Shown piece by piece: positions 49,601-62,491 of a DNA stretch of 64,000 nt (positions are counted from its first letter, which is position 1; every line of letters begins with the position of its first letter). A program made the translations under genes and the position numbers. Origin of the DNA: Pyrrhoderma lamaoense (taxonomy: Eukaryota > Basidiomycota > Agaricomycetes > Hymenochaetales > Hymenochaetaceae); NCBI GenBank assembly GCA_002794735.1, contig NBAZ01000002.1, positions 1,116,001 through 1,180,000 on the forward strand. Direction: 5' to 3'. The notes under the pieces are model-generated. The model was given only the letters and a program-made list of their open reading frames with translations, searched no databases and was not told the origin of the DNA.

Positions 49601-50071
49601 TGACAAGCTTTGATGCCCTTTCATATGACTGTTTCCAAGAAGAAAGGGTCCCTCCGGACGCTTAGAAAAATAGTAAGATATGATTTTCAAAGGGCGTATC
49701 GTAACTTACGAGTCGGATACCAAGGAGGGGAAAGCCCATCTTTTGGTCTTGAGATATGAGTTAAGGTCTCTCTCGACGATATCAAGAGGATGAAGCCAAC
49801 AGCAGTGATCAGTGAGATACAGATGCAAACCCGCTTCGATGGCATTGGCGAAGAAGAATTTCCTTTACTGGACTAACCATGTTCTACATCACGCATTTAA
49901 ACTCATCTGAAGTTTTTATACTTTACTACCAGACTTAACACACCTAGCGTATCCTAGACTCTTTGGGTGGCTATCTGCGTCACCAATCTGGTGATCATCG
50001 GGTGAGAGCAACGATACATTCTCGAACTCGTCCCCATCACGATTTCTTGGACGTTGAAGCCTGAACGTCAT
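46656..50071 (-). CDS. GH3 beta-glucosidase, N-terminally membrane-anchored; carries an in-frame stop
   Basis: Many-exon gene; first exon 49944-50071 (Met-Thr-Phe-Arg-Leu-Gln), second 49710-49867, third from 49660. Exon 2 holds a hydrophobic segment ([19 protein letters not shown]), so the protein is probably a type II membrane enzyme. GH3 landmarks in order: [18 protein letters not shown] (substrate pocket); Ser-Asp-Trp with the nucleoph[18 protein letters not shown]; a fibronectin-III-like C-terminus. It would release glucose from beta-glucosides at the cell surface. Two defects: TGA at 49203-49205 inside Gly-Pro-Ser-Met-stop-Pro-Leu-Gly-Arg, where relatives have a sense codon, and a one-base loss at 47754-47756. 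As read it is broken. It is divergent from CHO2. Confidence 0.85.
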
Positions 50072-50493
50072 TATGTTTTATTGATAAGAAAAGACACGGA
50101 GTTTAGCAAGTCCGTGCTTATTAATATCTATTGATGTATAGAGGAGTGGGTAAATAATTATAGTTCCTTAGTTACAGTGAGCGTTCATGCTGACCACCGT
50201 GACTCACGAGACCTTCAAATTTCTTAATTAACCTGTACGCTTTGATTGACACGTCGGGTCTTTCGAGCCGTACGCGACGCGACGCGAGTTATACGTATGA
50301 TGCGTACTCTCTATGGTGTCGCAGATTACATAGATCTGAGGCCCCAAAGTGCGATCGGGCAGAATGCTGCAAAGTAGACATCGTGAGAACTTTTTAATCA
50401 CATGGCTTGGGGCCAGCGCATTACTCGAGTGCTAGCAATTCCTTAGGAATTTCCTACATTATTCGTTCACTATCGTCACTGACGGTTACTGCA

Positions 50494-53400
50494 ATGAGCG
50501 GAGTGTCGGAAAGTGGTGTACGACGTCGAAAAACATCCAACTCACCATCAAAAGAAGTGTCGATTAAATCGCCACCTCGAGACAAGAAATCCACAAAACG
50601 GAAGATGTTGTATGGGGGAAAACGCCTAGTGGTGAAGGTGAGTAAGGAGATCTCGTATTTCTGAGTAAACAACTGAGAAGAATGCCTTTGATAATCAAGT
50701 TTTTCGCGTGCCAACTACCATGATGTTTTGACGCTTTTTCATCCTGGTTATCCTAAATCATTCTTCGATATTCTAAGCTTGATACTACTTGGATCTCAGA
50801 TCGCGCTTTTCTTCTTACTCCCCAACTCCATAGCTAAACCTTTCTTCTTAGCGTATTTCGCTTTCTGGAGAATAGCTTACGATGCCGGGCTTGCATGGGT
50901 ATTGACGAAACAAAGCAAACGCAAATGGTTGGTTCGTGAGATGCAACGTTTAGGTTGGTTAGACGAGAAACGTAATCCCGAGGCAAGAAATTGGATCCGA
51001 AAACAATTAGTTGTGAAGATGGGCAAGGACTATTCATTTGATGTAAGCGAGTCTAAACTACAGTGATGCCGGGAGATAAATTGATTATTGTGCAGGATCT
51101 TCCACTGGAGTATAACACATGGCTCCTTTTTAGGCAATTAGTCGACATAATCTTGCTTAAGTATGTCTCTATGTTTATAGGTATTGTATCATATAACTGA
51201 ATATCACTTCTTGTCCTTGTCAGTGACTTCGTAGCGTATTGTCTCTTCGCATTCAGCTCGTTTCGTGTACCTGTTGGATTATCGGTACCCATTCATGTAT
51301 GCAGGTCAGTATAGTTTCATTCGGGATTTAATTTCAGCCTGACATACTATTATCCAGATGGGTATTCGGTTTTGCTTTAATTGCTTTTAACGCATGGGTA
51401 AAAGTAGAAGCACATCATGTTGTCAAGGATTACGGGTGGTACTGGGGTGATGTTTTCTTTCAAAGAGGAGCACTTGTTTTCGATGGCGTTTTCGAGCTTG
51501 CTCCCCACCCAATGTATTCAGTTGGCAAGTATAAGGGTAGTTTTCATAACCTAATCTAAAACTCATATAATCTTTAGGTTATGCTGGCTACTATGGACTA
51601 TCGCTCATTGTTGGAAGCTACCCCGTTCTGTTCGCTAGTATCGCTGCACATGCCGCTCAATTCGGCTTTCTAGTAGCATTTGAAAACCCTCGTAAGTTTC
51701 ATAACGGATACATCTACTCATAGGGTACTTAATCCAGCCTTTAAGATATCGAACGTACATATGGTCAAAAGAAACTTCTTGCAGCTCGCTTCCCTCTTCA
51801 AGAGGACAAAGCCCTTCCCAGAAGCGCAAGTCTACTCAAGGGAATCATCAACGTAGCGTTTCAAGTGCAAGTGCTGCCACTGATATCTCGACATTGTCTA
51901 CTCCTGCTGCTACAGAGGGAGAGACAGCAACAGAGACTGAAGAAATCGAGACCGAGACTGAAACTGAACTTGATGGACCTGATACTACTATTTCTCAAAC
52001 ACCTCGTGTGGGCTCTCCCATTTCAATTGATTCTGGCCCTGAAGGTCGTACTATAAGGGCAAAAAACAAGATCCAGTCTCAGCATGATCTCATGAATACA
52101 TACTTTCGCAAAGACCTTGTCCTGTTTCATAATTTTGACATGCTACGGTAAGATATCATATAATTACTAACGTAAACTCTTTGATAATCATAATTTCCAG
52201 TGCCCAAGATTTCATCCTCGGACTTGTCGTCTTTTATTCTGTGGTTATCACCATACTGCCAGATCTCTCTGCACAAAATGTAATAGCCTTACACTTCATC
52301 CATGCCCTTCTTTGGCGGTGTACCATACCTTCGTATTAGGCTCTCTTCTGAAAGCGCAAAGTGAATCAAAGTTCCTTGTTCGACACTTCCTCAAGCACTA
52401 TTACTATCCTGAAAGTGCCCTAGAAAGCGGAAAAGGCGCCGTGCAAGAAGCATTCACAAACTGGAAAGCTCTCTACAATCTTAGTATGCTCATGACATAT
52501 GGTATGTATCTCCTTTTTCAATACTATCCAAAAATGGGTCTAATATAATTATGCGAAAGTCTCTTTCATTGGCTTTGCTTGGAAGACGTATAAGCTTCCT
52601 CAAGACTGGATCGTTGGGGATCAGCTGTTGCGGCATACTTTGGGAGGTGTACGTTTTTAATTGTGAGCTGGATTAAGTACTGGGTTGGCTTACTTGGATG
52701 ATACTAGTTCCTTATTTTGCTGCATGTCTGGGCGGCTAAGGAATCATATGACGTTTTAGGGGCATTTGGCTGGTTCTTCGGAGATTTCTTCATCGAAAAC
52801 TATCCTTCAACTCTTGAATACACTGGTATCTTCCGGTCAGTCAACCTACATCCTTATACAAGACAGTCCTAATACAGTGACATTAGTTTCTTGAACAACC
52901 CAGAAATCCTCAGTGGAGCAACGTTTTTTGGGCTTGCGTTGATCACGGGAAGCAAAGCAGTTCTAACCTTAGCTATCTTCGCTACTCTTTCATACTGGTG
53001 GTTCCTGAAGACAGTCGAGAAGTACGCAATCTTCATCTGCTTGAAGTATCTTTTGTTGATCTAACTACTCGTAGCCCACACATGAGAAAGCGGTACGGCG
53101 ACGCACTTCGTAAGGATGCTGGGCTTACAAAGGTCATTAAGAAGATGGCTGCTAAGAATGCTAAACTCCTTGAATCTCGCGCGGGTAAACATGCGCCTGA
53201 ATTGCGTCGTGTAGTCACGGAAGTGAAGGGATCGTTTGATAAGGTGTTCAAGGAAACCGAAGAAGTTGTTGAAGAGTTTTTGAACAAATGTGAGTTTGTT
53301 CCATTTTGATCGAAGTAAATGCACACTTAACAATAAATTATAGCCAAACCGAAAATATCTGAAGTTGTACAGGACACGAAAGTGCTGCTCCAACAGTCAA

Positions 53401-54404
53401 GAGAACGTCTTGTCATAACGTGAGGCACTAATTCTATTATTGTTGACACGCCCCTAACGTTCCTAATGATATAAGTCGTGTTGCAAGTGATCTTTCTTCA
53501 TTTGACACAAAACTCTACAGTATCTCTGTTGTCTCAAACAGCAACTCTGGAGTCAAACGAAGGTTCCATCTTGGCGAACCTATTGTGGTTAACTGGAACG
53601 CGCCCCCTCACACTCGCGTAAAGATTGGATAGGCCTTTATAGAGTAAGATTATAAACATCGATCTAGGTTTTCCGGTTTCTAATTATAGCATCTCACAGC
53701 TCGGTGCAAATAAATCGAGTTTGGTGACTACTACTCTTCCTTAGGAATGTGGGTCCCTGTTTTTGATGACGAATGGGAAGGTGATATATATATGGGTGTG
53801 GGAGACAAGAATAAAGAGATAGAAACCACAAAAGGCAAGGCTGTCTTCAAAGGCGACTTACTACCATGGCAGACCGGAATGTATGAGGTATGAATAGACT
53901 TCCTCTATGACTATCCTTGAATACTTCCTTTAACTAGTTAATATTCTCTAGGTGAGATATCATCACGATGGTTTGTACAATGTTATGTCTCTGGATGGTC
54001 CCATTGAGATTTATGGTGCGGCTTCTCTCTTTGATTTCATATATATATAAATTGAACAAGCAATCCGACCTCTATTTTCAGTTGATCCTCCTGCATCACT
54101 CGACTTCCAATCCGTACGATGGTATCTTATCCACATCGTTACGCTTTGTCTTGATGGTGATCCATCTCTTGTACCTCTTTCTTCTCAACCTCCTGGTACT
54201 CCAACGCCATCACTGGAAGATGAGAGATACGGACGTGACCCGGATGACTTTAGATTCTGGAATGAAAAACAGGCGGCGAGGATTGCGTTGTCGATTAAGG
54301 CCGCATTTGGGCTTGAGTATGATCCTGAAGTCATTCTTGCGGATGCGAATGTGTCCACTTTGACGAACAGAATACTGGTGTCGAAGCAATTACTCGATGC
54401 CTGA
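50494..54404 (+). CDS. CHO2: Phosphatidylethanolamine N-methyltransferase
   Basis: Catalyses the first methylation of phosphatidylethanolamine to phosphatidylcholine, in the ER membrane, using S-adenosylmethionine. Family landmarks in order: Val-Pro-Thr-Thr-His-Asp-Val (as restored); Leu-Phe-His-Pro-Gly-Tyr-Pro-Lys-Ser; several membrane helices; Trp-Gly-Asp-x-Phe-Phe with [24 protein letters not shown]; a second membrane half; Arg-Lys-Asp-Trp-Ile-Gly-Leu-Tyr-Arg; and the C-terminal Ala-Asp-Ala-Asn-Val-Ser-x-Leu-Thr-Asn-Arg-Ile-Leu-Val-Ser-Lys. There are at least 13 exons; one intron (51535-51577) is GC-AG. Six one-base breaks are seen: 50614-50618 (G5), 50718-50719 (C2), about 51767 (A4), 52317-52318 (G2), 53603-53607 (C5) and about 53735. 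Each is restored by one added base. In a core gene this suggests sequencing error and not decay. Confidence 0.92.
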
Positions 54405-56322
54405 TGTCTTTATGTCTTATGTTGAATGCGGATTTTGGTTGGGCTTGGATAATAGATGGATTTAATTGGCTATACCTTTCTCTTGTTTCTCCATACCTAT
54501 AAATGAAAGTTGTATGTAGAATAGAGTTCTTCCTCATGGATTTATACTGTAGAACTTTATTTTTAGATGTTGTCCTTTTTACTTTTTTCTGCTATAGTGC
54601 TACTAGATTCATATAGCTGGAAAACGATGCCTTTTTTATCTCTTCTCGAGCTTGGTTGATTTCATTGGGAGTGCCAGTTGTATATGTACCCATACATCCT
54701 TCATAAGGAATGATGATATATGTAGTGCTTTAGGGATAACTATATTCCCGACTCTGATAAACTAGTGAACAGTGTTGATAAGATTGATCCGAATTGAAAA
54801 CTGCTCGTCATCTGTTCAAGTACTTACATGTAAACAAAAGGGCCCTCGGATCATTATCAGGTCTTCCTTCCGGAGAACATTAGAGAAACAAAGATTATAA
54901 GCTGTCAGGCGAAAATATCTCCATACATTATACCATACATCAAGTCAACAAGTCGTCGATAATAATGACCTTCTGAAAGCTAGAAGCTCATTGTCTTTTG
55001 CATGTAAGTATGACTTCGGTTGCTATGTAGTGGTTATCATGATTAAGCAGGGGGATAGAAATTCCTCTTGGGGAAAAAGACTTTCTTGTGATTTCCTCCT
55101 TCGCCCCTCCTTGAGCTAGCACTTCCTAGTCTAGCTTTATTGTTGTGGTTTTATCAAAGGAATTCACTTATATGGTAAGACATAGGACGAGGTTTAACCG
55201 CACAGTATGTTAGCACTAGTTGATCAGCTGATTTTCTAGTTTCATGTCCTTCCTATCGGAGGTAGGGAGATGTATGTGTATATGCGAAAAACAAAGTGTC
55301 AATGGCGCAATAATGTTAAGAGTAAGGGTAACGGCTAAGTGCATTCCTTGGGCTTGATGTAAAAGACCTAGAGGCCAATATAAAGTGTCCTTCTCAGAAA
55401 TTACTAAAGCAATCACTTCACTGCGGATATAAAGGTGTATGGAGGAAATAAGAAGTATAGGAGAGGTTTCAGAAACATTTCGGCCGATTCCAGCTGTTTT
55501 TTGAGATGTATTACCCGAAGTTTTCGGCGAGATTGCGATCAAATAGGTTATAACCGTCGTTTTACAATGTACTTTGCAGGTATGCCGCCAGGAGACCAGA
55601 TAAGAGGTCGGAGGACCGATCTATTAGTTAAGTATGCTCAAGTGGAGTTGATAAATTCCAATCGTAATGTTATGGTGGCTGCAGAATGTGTGGTTGTGTG
55701 GATGCGGGTATATTAGTAATAATATAAGGATTTAGATGTAGGTACAAGCAAATAAAATGATAAATGATGGTATTACTTGAGGACGTTCCATTTTAGCTTG
55801 TGATTAGTCCCACAGATCGGCCGAGATGCATAGGGGCGGGGAAGACCTCTGAAACAAGCATACATAACAAAGAAAGCAATCGATGACCTTCTTTTCCGCC
55901 GGCTTTTCCATTATCGATTTGTGGTGGTGGTTAATGCGGAGCATAGGTAATGATCATAAATTCTGGCATAATTCGGAGCTTGACAGTGGGTGGCAAAAAG
56001 GGAAGGTGTGTGGGAAAATATATTCTAATTGGTGTGGAATCAGATGACGTAAATAAAGGAATCTTGCATATTAATATTATAGGCTCAGAGTATAGAAAAA
56101 GGAGGTGTGGTCTATTTCTCTCTCAACGAGCGTCGACTTACATCTTACTTTTCGAACAACACATCTATCTCATCATTCAAAGCCACCGACTAGCTTCGCA
56201 GAATACGTGAATATTGATCAGCATTGTTTACAAACACACTCGCCTACTTTTTGGACTACATCTACATTTAACGACTAGCAATTAGCAGAAAGAGCTCAGC
56301 ACGTCTATCTTTGTCAAAAAGC
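54405..56322. other. Intergenic, 1.9 kb, no gene seen
   Basis: No gene, tRNA or repeat recognised between CHO2 and the ornithine aminotransferase gene. The few open frames are short and unrelated to anything I know. Confidence 0.5.
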
Positions 56323-58619
56323 ATGTCTCCTTCGGCAACATCCTCAATTAAGGCGACCAACGGCAATGGCCAGCTTAGTAGTGGGAATGCACTCAAGACT
56401 AGACCCGGCAGCAATACTGACTTTGATCAGATCCATCTTTCCTCAGCTGAAGTCATAAATCTCGAGCATGAACATGGTGCACACAAGTAAGTCATCATCT
56501 TCAATGAACTTGGTATTGCTCACTTTGTTGCTGCAAACCACTGAAACCAATGAAGCACCCAAATTATCTCCCCATTTTCCCTAACAAATAATACAAAGTC
56601 CGCCTTAAAACGCCACTTGCTACCTCTCTCACATGTGGTTAACGTTTTTGGCCATGGATTACTGCAAACCGAGTAGCTTTCTAGTTCTCGAGGACTCGGT
56701 TGATGGAATCCTATTGACTTGTATCGTGCTTCTTCCTTGACCTTTCACTTAAAAGGATTCTGATGTTAACTGTCTTTCTTTTTTTGTACCAATCTGCAGC
56801 TACCACCCTCTGCCTGTTGTCTTTGATTCCGCGAAGGGAGCAAAGTGAGTCATACTTAATATATGCGCTGATGTCATCATTAGCTACAACTCAACATAGG
56901 GTATGGGATCCTGAAGGAAAGGAATATATTGATATGTTATCAGCATATTCGTACGTATATCTCCAAATATCTATCCAACTGGCCAAAATTAATTTGTTCA
57001 CTCGTGTTTAATTGGATAGTGCTGTGAACCAGGTTAGCGGAGTATTACAGGATGATAATGTCGTACATGAACTAACACTCTAAATAGGGACATTGCCATC
57101 CACGTATAGTCAATGCTCTCGTAGAACAAGCTTCAAAGCTTACGCTTTCATCTCGAGCTTTTTACAACAGTGTATTTGGGGTATTTGCAAAAACTATAAC
57201 CGAGATGTTCCATTATGAAATGGTTTTGCCCATGAACACTGGAGCAGAGGCTGTGGAAACCGGTATCAAGCTTGCAAGAAAGTGGGGATATAAGAAGAAG
57301 GGCATAAGAGCTGGAAAGGCTATTGTACTGAGTGCTGTCGGTAACTTCCATGGAAGGACAATTGGCGTAATCAGGTAAGAATAATTCTACTTTGGGTTGA
57401 TTTAATGCGTATACTGATTCATTGTTGTTTCAGCATGAGCACAGACGCTGAGAGTCGGCGTGACTTCGGTCCGTATCTCGAAGGCGTAGGTCCTACCTAC
57501 ATGGATGGTGAGGAACACAAGTACATTCGCTTTGGGGAAATTTCCGATCTTGAGCGCGCGCTTGAGCTTCATGGCGAGAACATCGCCGCTTTTCTCATTG
57601 AACCGATCCAAGGAGAGGCAGGGTATGAAACTCGTGCACCACAATCTCCGTTTTGATCATTAGTTAAGCTGAAGGTGATTTTTAGTATCGTTGTCCCTGA
57701 GGATGGATACCTAGCAAAATGTCAAGAACTATGTGTGAAACATAATGTACTTCTTATCTGCGATGAGATTCAGACGGGGCTTTGCAGGACTGGGAAGATG
57801 CTCTGTTGCGAATGGGACAATGTACGACCGGATATCGTTCTTCTCGGAAAGGCACTATCAGGTGGTGGTACGTTTTTTTTTACTCTACTCCCTCACATGA
57901 ATGGAGGAGCTCGCCTCCGTGTTCTGACTGAAACATCTTTTTTCATACATTTTCAATCAGTCTACCCCGTTTCAGCTGTACTAGCAGATAAAGATATCAT
58001 GTTGTGCATCCAGCCAGGTGAACACGGGAGCACGTATGGTGGAAACCCTCTTGGTTCTGCAGTTGCGATTACAGCACTTTCGGTACTTCGTGATGAGAAC
58101 CTTGCTTCTCGAGCTGATAAGCTTGGAGAACATTTCCGTCAGTCGATCAGGAAGCTAGACTCTCCTCTTGTAAAAGAAGTGAGGGGACGTGGGCTGCTTA
58201 ATGCAGTCGTTATCGATGAGAGCGTGAGCACAAAGGGACGTACGGCATGGCAGTTGTGTTTATTGCTGAAGAGCCGTGGAATCCTTGCAAAGCCTACTCA
58301 CGTTAACATGTACGTTCATTAGATCTATTATCAATGATATGGGGAAAGGATACTAAATTACAGTCTTTTCAAAACAGTATACGTTTTGCCCCACCTCTCG
58401 TTATCTCCGAGAATGAGTTGAACAAGGCGATAAGCGTCATTGCGCAATGTTTGGAAGACCTTGACAAGGTAAGCTTATTGACTAGCGATCTTCTTTCTTT
58501 TTCCCTTGTCTACTGTTCTGTTTCATTTACTTATATTCACCGTTCCTATCTTCTAGATTGAAGAGATCCCTGGTGACGAAGGAAGCGAGAAAGGACATGT
58601 TGACGATCTTACTCTGTAA
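56323..58619 (+). CDS. CAR2: Ornithine aminotransferase
   Basis: PLP enzyme converting ornithine and 2-oxoglutarate to glutamate semialdehyde and glutamate (EC 2.6.1.13), in arginine catabolism. Ten exons keep frame without correction: 56323-56486, 56800-56844, 56900-56950, 57020-57032, 57088-57374, 57434-57622, 57686-57867, 57961-58309, 58378-58468, 58557-58619; 477 aa. Landmarks: [39 protein letters not shown]; and the PLP lysine in [14 protein letters not shown]. Exon 4 is a 13-nt microexon. No frame defects were found, in contrast to CHO2 next to it. Confidence 0.95.
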
Positions 58620-59188
58620 ATTAATTGTAGAAATTAAACTCAATGTAATAATTCTACTTTTTAACTTAGTCATCCGATTCTCTAGAGGTGTGTAAGAGGG
58701 GGCAGTTATATGGTAATATATGTAATTGAGATACTTAAATCTGAATTTTACAACTCTTCTGAAAAAGTAGTGTTTTTCCTTTTTGGCTTGTCGAGGGTTC
58801 TGGAAATCTAGATCACAATACGCAAAGACCTTGGCTGTCACCTCAAAGATCTCGATGGTTCGTGGTCCCCATACAGTAGAAGAGTAATTCGTGAGGAGAT
58901 TTACGTATTTGAAATTTAATCTACTGTATCACGTACCGAGAATATAACTTACTCACATCTACTTTTTGTCCACAACTGATTAACCCCATTTGTTCATAGA
59001 AAAATGATAGGAATTCTGGTCGTATGTTCTACATCACAAGGCAGAATCAAAACTAGAAATCTCGATGAAAAGAAAGGGGAAGAAAAGAAAAAAATAGCTC
59101 CTTGACTTTGAACCTGGCATGCATTATACATGTATGAAGATGTAGAATCATACGGCCATTCTAAAAAGTTCTTTCTTTATATCGTTGA
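58620..59188. other. Intergenic spacer
   Basis: Spacer between ornithine aminotransferase and tRNA-Arg; no gene seen. Confidence 0.5.
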
Positions 59189-59260
59189 AACTCACGGCGG
59201 GACTCGAACCCGCAGCCTTGACCTTAGGAAAGTCACGCGCTACCATTGCGCTACGCGAGC
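59189..59260 (-). tRNA. tRNA-Arg (anticodon CCT)
   Basis: The minus strand folds as a cloverleaf. The acceptor is GCTCGCG/CGTGAGT (two G-T wobbles). The D arm is GCGC...GCGC. The anticodon stem is TGACT/GGTCA with loop TTCCTAA, placing CCT at 34-36. The T arm is GCGGG-TTCGAGT-CCCGC. No intron. CCT reads AGG, arginine. Confidence 0.93.
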
Positions 59261-59430
59261 ATTATATTCCATGCAGCAATTGGTATTTATGGATGCAAAT
59301 TGAATTTTCTGATATAGAAAAAAGTGTCATATCTATCAACCAATATGTACACTCTCAGAAAGAAGTTGAAAAAAATTGAAAAAAGTCAACAGACAGACGA
59401 CAGACGAGTAATACAAACAACCAGCACTGA

Positions 59431-62236
59431 TTAATCATCCCCCATATCGTCGTCATCATCATCCCGAGTTGTAATTTCCTTTTCCTCCCAGGCAACTCCG
59501 AACCGTCTCCATATCCTACACCAGCTTTCTTACGAAGCATATCGATATCCTGACTTGCTTCGTCATCAGCCCACTCCAACACGAGATGCCGACCGAGAAG
59601 ATGAGTATGTCGTAAAGCCGTATATGCATTCTCTGCTTCGTGTCGTGTAGCGAAATCAAGGAACGCAAATCCACGAGCACGAGAGTCGAACTTTTTCGGA
59701 AGACGAACGCTCTTCAGTTGTCCATGCGCACCGAATAACGAACGCAACTCTTTCTTGGTGACCTCGAATGGGACGTTCTTCACTATCATCTTCGTTGTTG
59801 ATTTCGATTTTGAGCCCGATGCCGCTTTGGATGATGAAGAGATCCTATTTTCGCTGTCTTCTTCTGTTCCTCGTCCTGCAAACTTGGCGGAGAGGGTATG
59901 CCCGTCGAGCACGAACCCTTGAACGCCTTTCAGTGCTGACTTGGCCGCGTCAGGTGAAGTGAAACCAACGAAACCGAAACCCATGCTAAGCCTGGCACCA
60001 GGACGCTTGGGATCGGGTTTCGTTTGAACACGAGCAAACGCAAAGGATGGAAGATGGCTGAAGACTGAGGTAAGTCGTTCAGATGTCGTCGCAAAAGAAA
60101 GATTTTTGATGTAAAGAGTGGATCCAGGAGCTACTTCAACTTCTCCGCTCGTTACAGTTCGCTCTGTATCTTGGTCAGATAGCGCAGTCATGGGCTTCGT
60201 ACTGGGAGGAACTTCAACCTTCTTGGCGGTCCCATTGAATATACCGATCGGAGCTTTTTCGAGATAAATGATAGATGAACCCATACGACGGTAGGCAACA
60301 GAACGAAAACCTTTTGCAGCTTCGTCTGGGTGGACATATTCGACTACCGCAATCGTTCCTGCTGGAGGGACAAGCACACGACTCAATTCCCCATGAGGAG
60401 AAAACAAGTCGGCTATCTGGCTTGCCGTAGTACCATAAGGAATATTTTTGACAAGAATACATGTATCAGAGCGGCGAGCTCGCAATGCACGGTCATTTGA
60501 GTCAAGTGAGGAGAATGCTGAAAGATCTATCCCCTCTGACTCTAAGTACGATTTCGTTTCTTGGATGATATGAGTCTCTGCTAAGGCAAGCTTCACAGCA
60601 GCAGAGGTGCTATCACCATCGTCAGAGTCGGGATTAAGTATATCTGCTTTTTGAATGTTCATACGATCCGCAATTGAAGAAGCTACAGCATCAGCCTGAT
60701 TTCATCAGTTATAGCATTCTAGTGACGCATGTCATTTTTGGGTGACTTACGTTCATGTAGAGCATACTCCAATTGAATTCTTTATTTGAAGACTCTTTGC
60801 GTTTCTTCTCCCTCTCTGATTTTAGAGTTTTCTTCCCTGCCGTTTCTATTTCTTCCACCCCTCGCACACCACTCCCCTTTTGTTCAGCAGCCGGGAGAAT
60901 ATGCAAGAGACGACCTTGAAATGAAGTTTTATCAAGCTCCTCAAACGCTTTGAGAGCACACGACGGATCAGAAAATGTGACAAAGGCCAATCCTTTCGTC
61001 GCCTTTGTGTTTGGATCGAGGGGCATATGGACCTGAGAAGATTAATGAGTATTGAGTTGCAATAACACAGTATATAATCGAGAACGGGGGAAATGCTAGG
61101 ATCAGAGAAGTTTACTATCTATTTCCCAGAATATCAGCAGTACCCTAGTAAAATTTACTAGGATTCTGATGTCCCTATGAGCTTTATCATCTTGAAAAGC
61201 ATACTCCTGCCTCGTTCTACGTACAAAAGGAAGATATGAAAAGTTGTCTCACCTGCTTGACCGTGCCATGCGATGAAAATAGTACTTCAAGATCCGATTG
61301 AGTGCAAGAATAAGATAAATTTCTTATAAATAGACGTCCAGTTCGTAGTATTTCATTATTTTCGTTATCTGATGCCGGTATTTCACTTTCATTATTTTTA
61401 GCAGAAGCAGTCTGCAAGGGATTAGACAAGTAGTGGTAATATGTTAGAAAGATGAACTTACAGTGCTGTCCAGGACCCCTGAAACGTCAACGTCGTCGTC
61501 TTGAATAAAACTTTTCTCTTCAACATCATCAAGGGTTTTTTTCATACGCCGCTTCATCCACTCGAGGTCGTCCAGCTCCTCTGGCACTTCCTCGTTTTGT
61601 TTCTCTTCTGTTTCCGACGTTGTGCTGAGTTCATCTGCTAATTTCTTGGACGGTCCAGCAACTGGTTGTGTGAGCTGCTCTGAAACGGTTATATCTTCAT
61701 TCATCCACGTTCGATCTTTCTTAGTTCGGGGCTGCATTACTTGCATAAACTCTTCAAGCTCGATCTCCCTTTTACTCTTACTCTTTGTCTCAGATTCACT
61801 GTCCTTGCTGCCGAAGACTTGATCTGTTTCTTTATTGGTCTCCTTTCGTGCCAGGATACCTTCCATACGCGGTCTTTTATTAGGTCTAGGCCTAGGTGCA
61901 TCTTTTGCTCCTTTCTAGTATAGTAAGTTATTAGCATTAAAGTTATTAGTATTTATGTAAAACTCTAGTTATCAGAGACTGAGCACTAACTTCAATAGCT
62001 TGCACAGTGATTCTGGTTGAATCGATAAAGGTTCTATTGAACCATTCCGCTACTTTCTTCGCCTCTTCCTCTGTCTTGTATCCTACAAAAGCGAATCTCC
62101 TGGATGTCCCGTCGCTCTTTCGTGCAACTTTCAAATCAGTGAGCGTTCCGCCAGGACCATCCCTTTGCGAAAGATGAGCCTTGAGCTTTTCCGGAGTCAC
62201 ATATGATGGCAGATTTTTTACAATTAGCCTTGACAT
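59431..62236 (-). CDS. MRD1: Multiple RNA-binding domain protein 1 (five RRMs)
   Basis: Fungal orthologue of RBM19, needed for early pre-rRNA cleavage and 18S rRNA formation in the nucleolus (known for the family). Exons (minus): 61991-62236, 61462-61916, 61253-61411, 60751-61032, 59431-60695. RRM1 is in exon 1 (Leu-Ile-Val-Lys-Asn-Leu-Pro, Arg-Phe-Ala-Phe-Val-Gly-Tyr). RRM2 spans exons 3-4 (Arg-Leu-Phe-Ile-Arg-Asn-Leu, Gly-Leu-Ala-Phe-Val-Thr-Phe). RRM3-5 are in exon 5 (Ile-Leu-Val-Lys-Asn-Ile-Pro; Leu-Tyr-Ile-Lys-Asn-Leu; Met-Ile-Val-Lys-Asn-Val-Pro). Exon 2 is an acidic linker. At 59463-59465 one base appears missing; with it the protein ends in an Asp-rich tail at 59431, and as read the frame runs on to 59355. 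It shares a 255-bp divergent promoter region with prefoldin subunit 3. Confidence 0.93.
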
Positions 62237-62491
62237 TTTCAGAAATAATGAGAAAAGCAGTTGATGATTGTCATACAGGAAGTGGAAAGCTTACCTTGAA
62301 GGAGTTCTGCATGAAATTTTGTCCTTTTTTATACATTCTCGGCTCATCCCGTGATCGACATCCTCGTTTAGGGCAGGTGCATATTCGAGTCTACTCATCG
62401 TAAAAGTCCTTCAAGGCCTTATACGTCAGATATCTATCTACTCATCACTAAGGCACGTCGCTCAGCACCAGATCCTGAACTAATCGTGAAA

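Noticed and set aside
50494..54404. Programmed frameshifting as the reason for the broken CHO2 frame
   Set aside because: Breaks occur at six unrelated sites, also in many other genes, all consistent with one missing base at or beside a short run; no slippery site with a following stem was seen.
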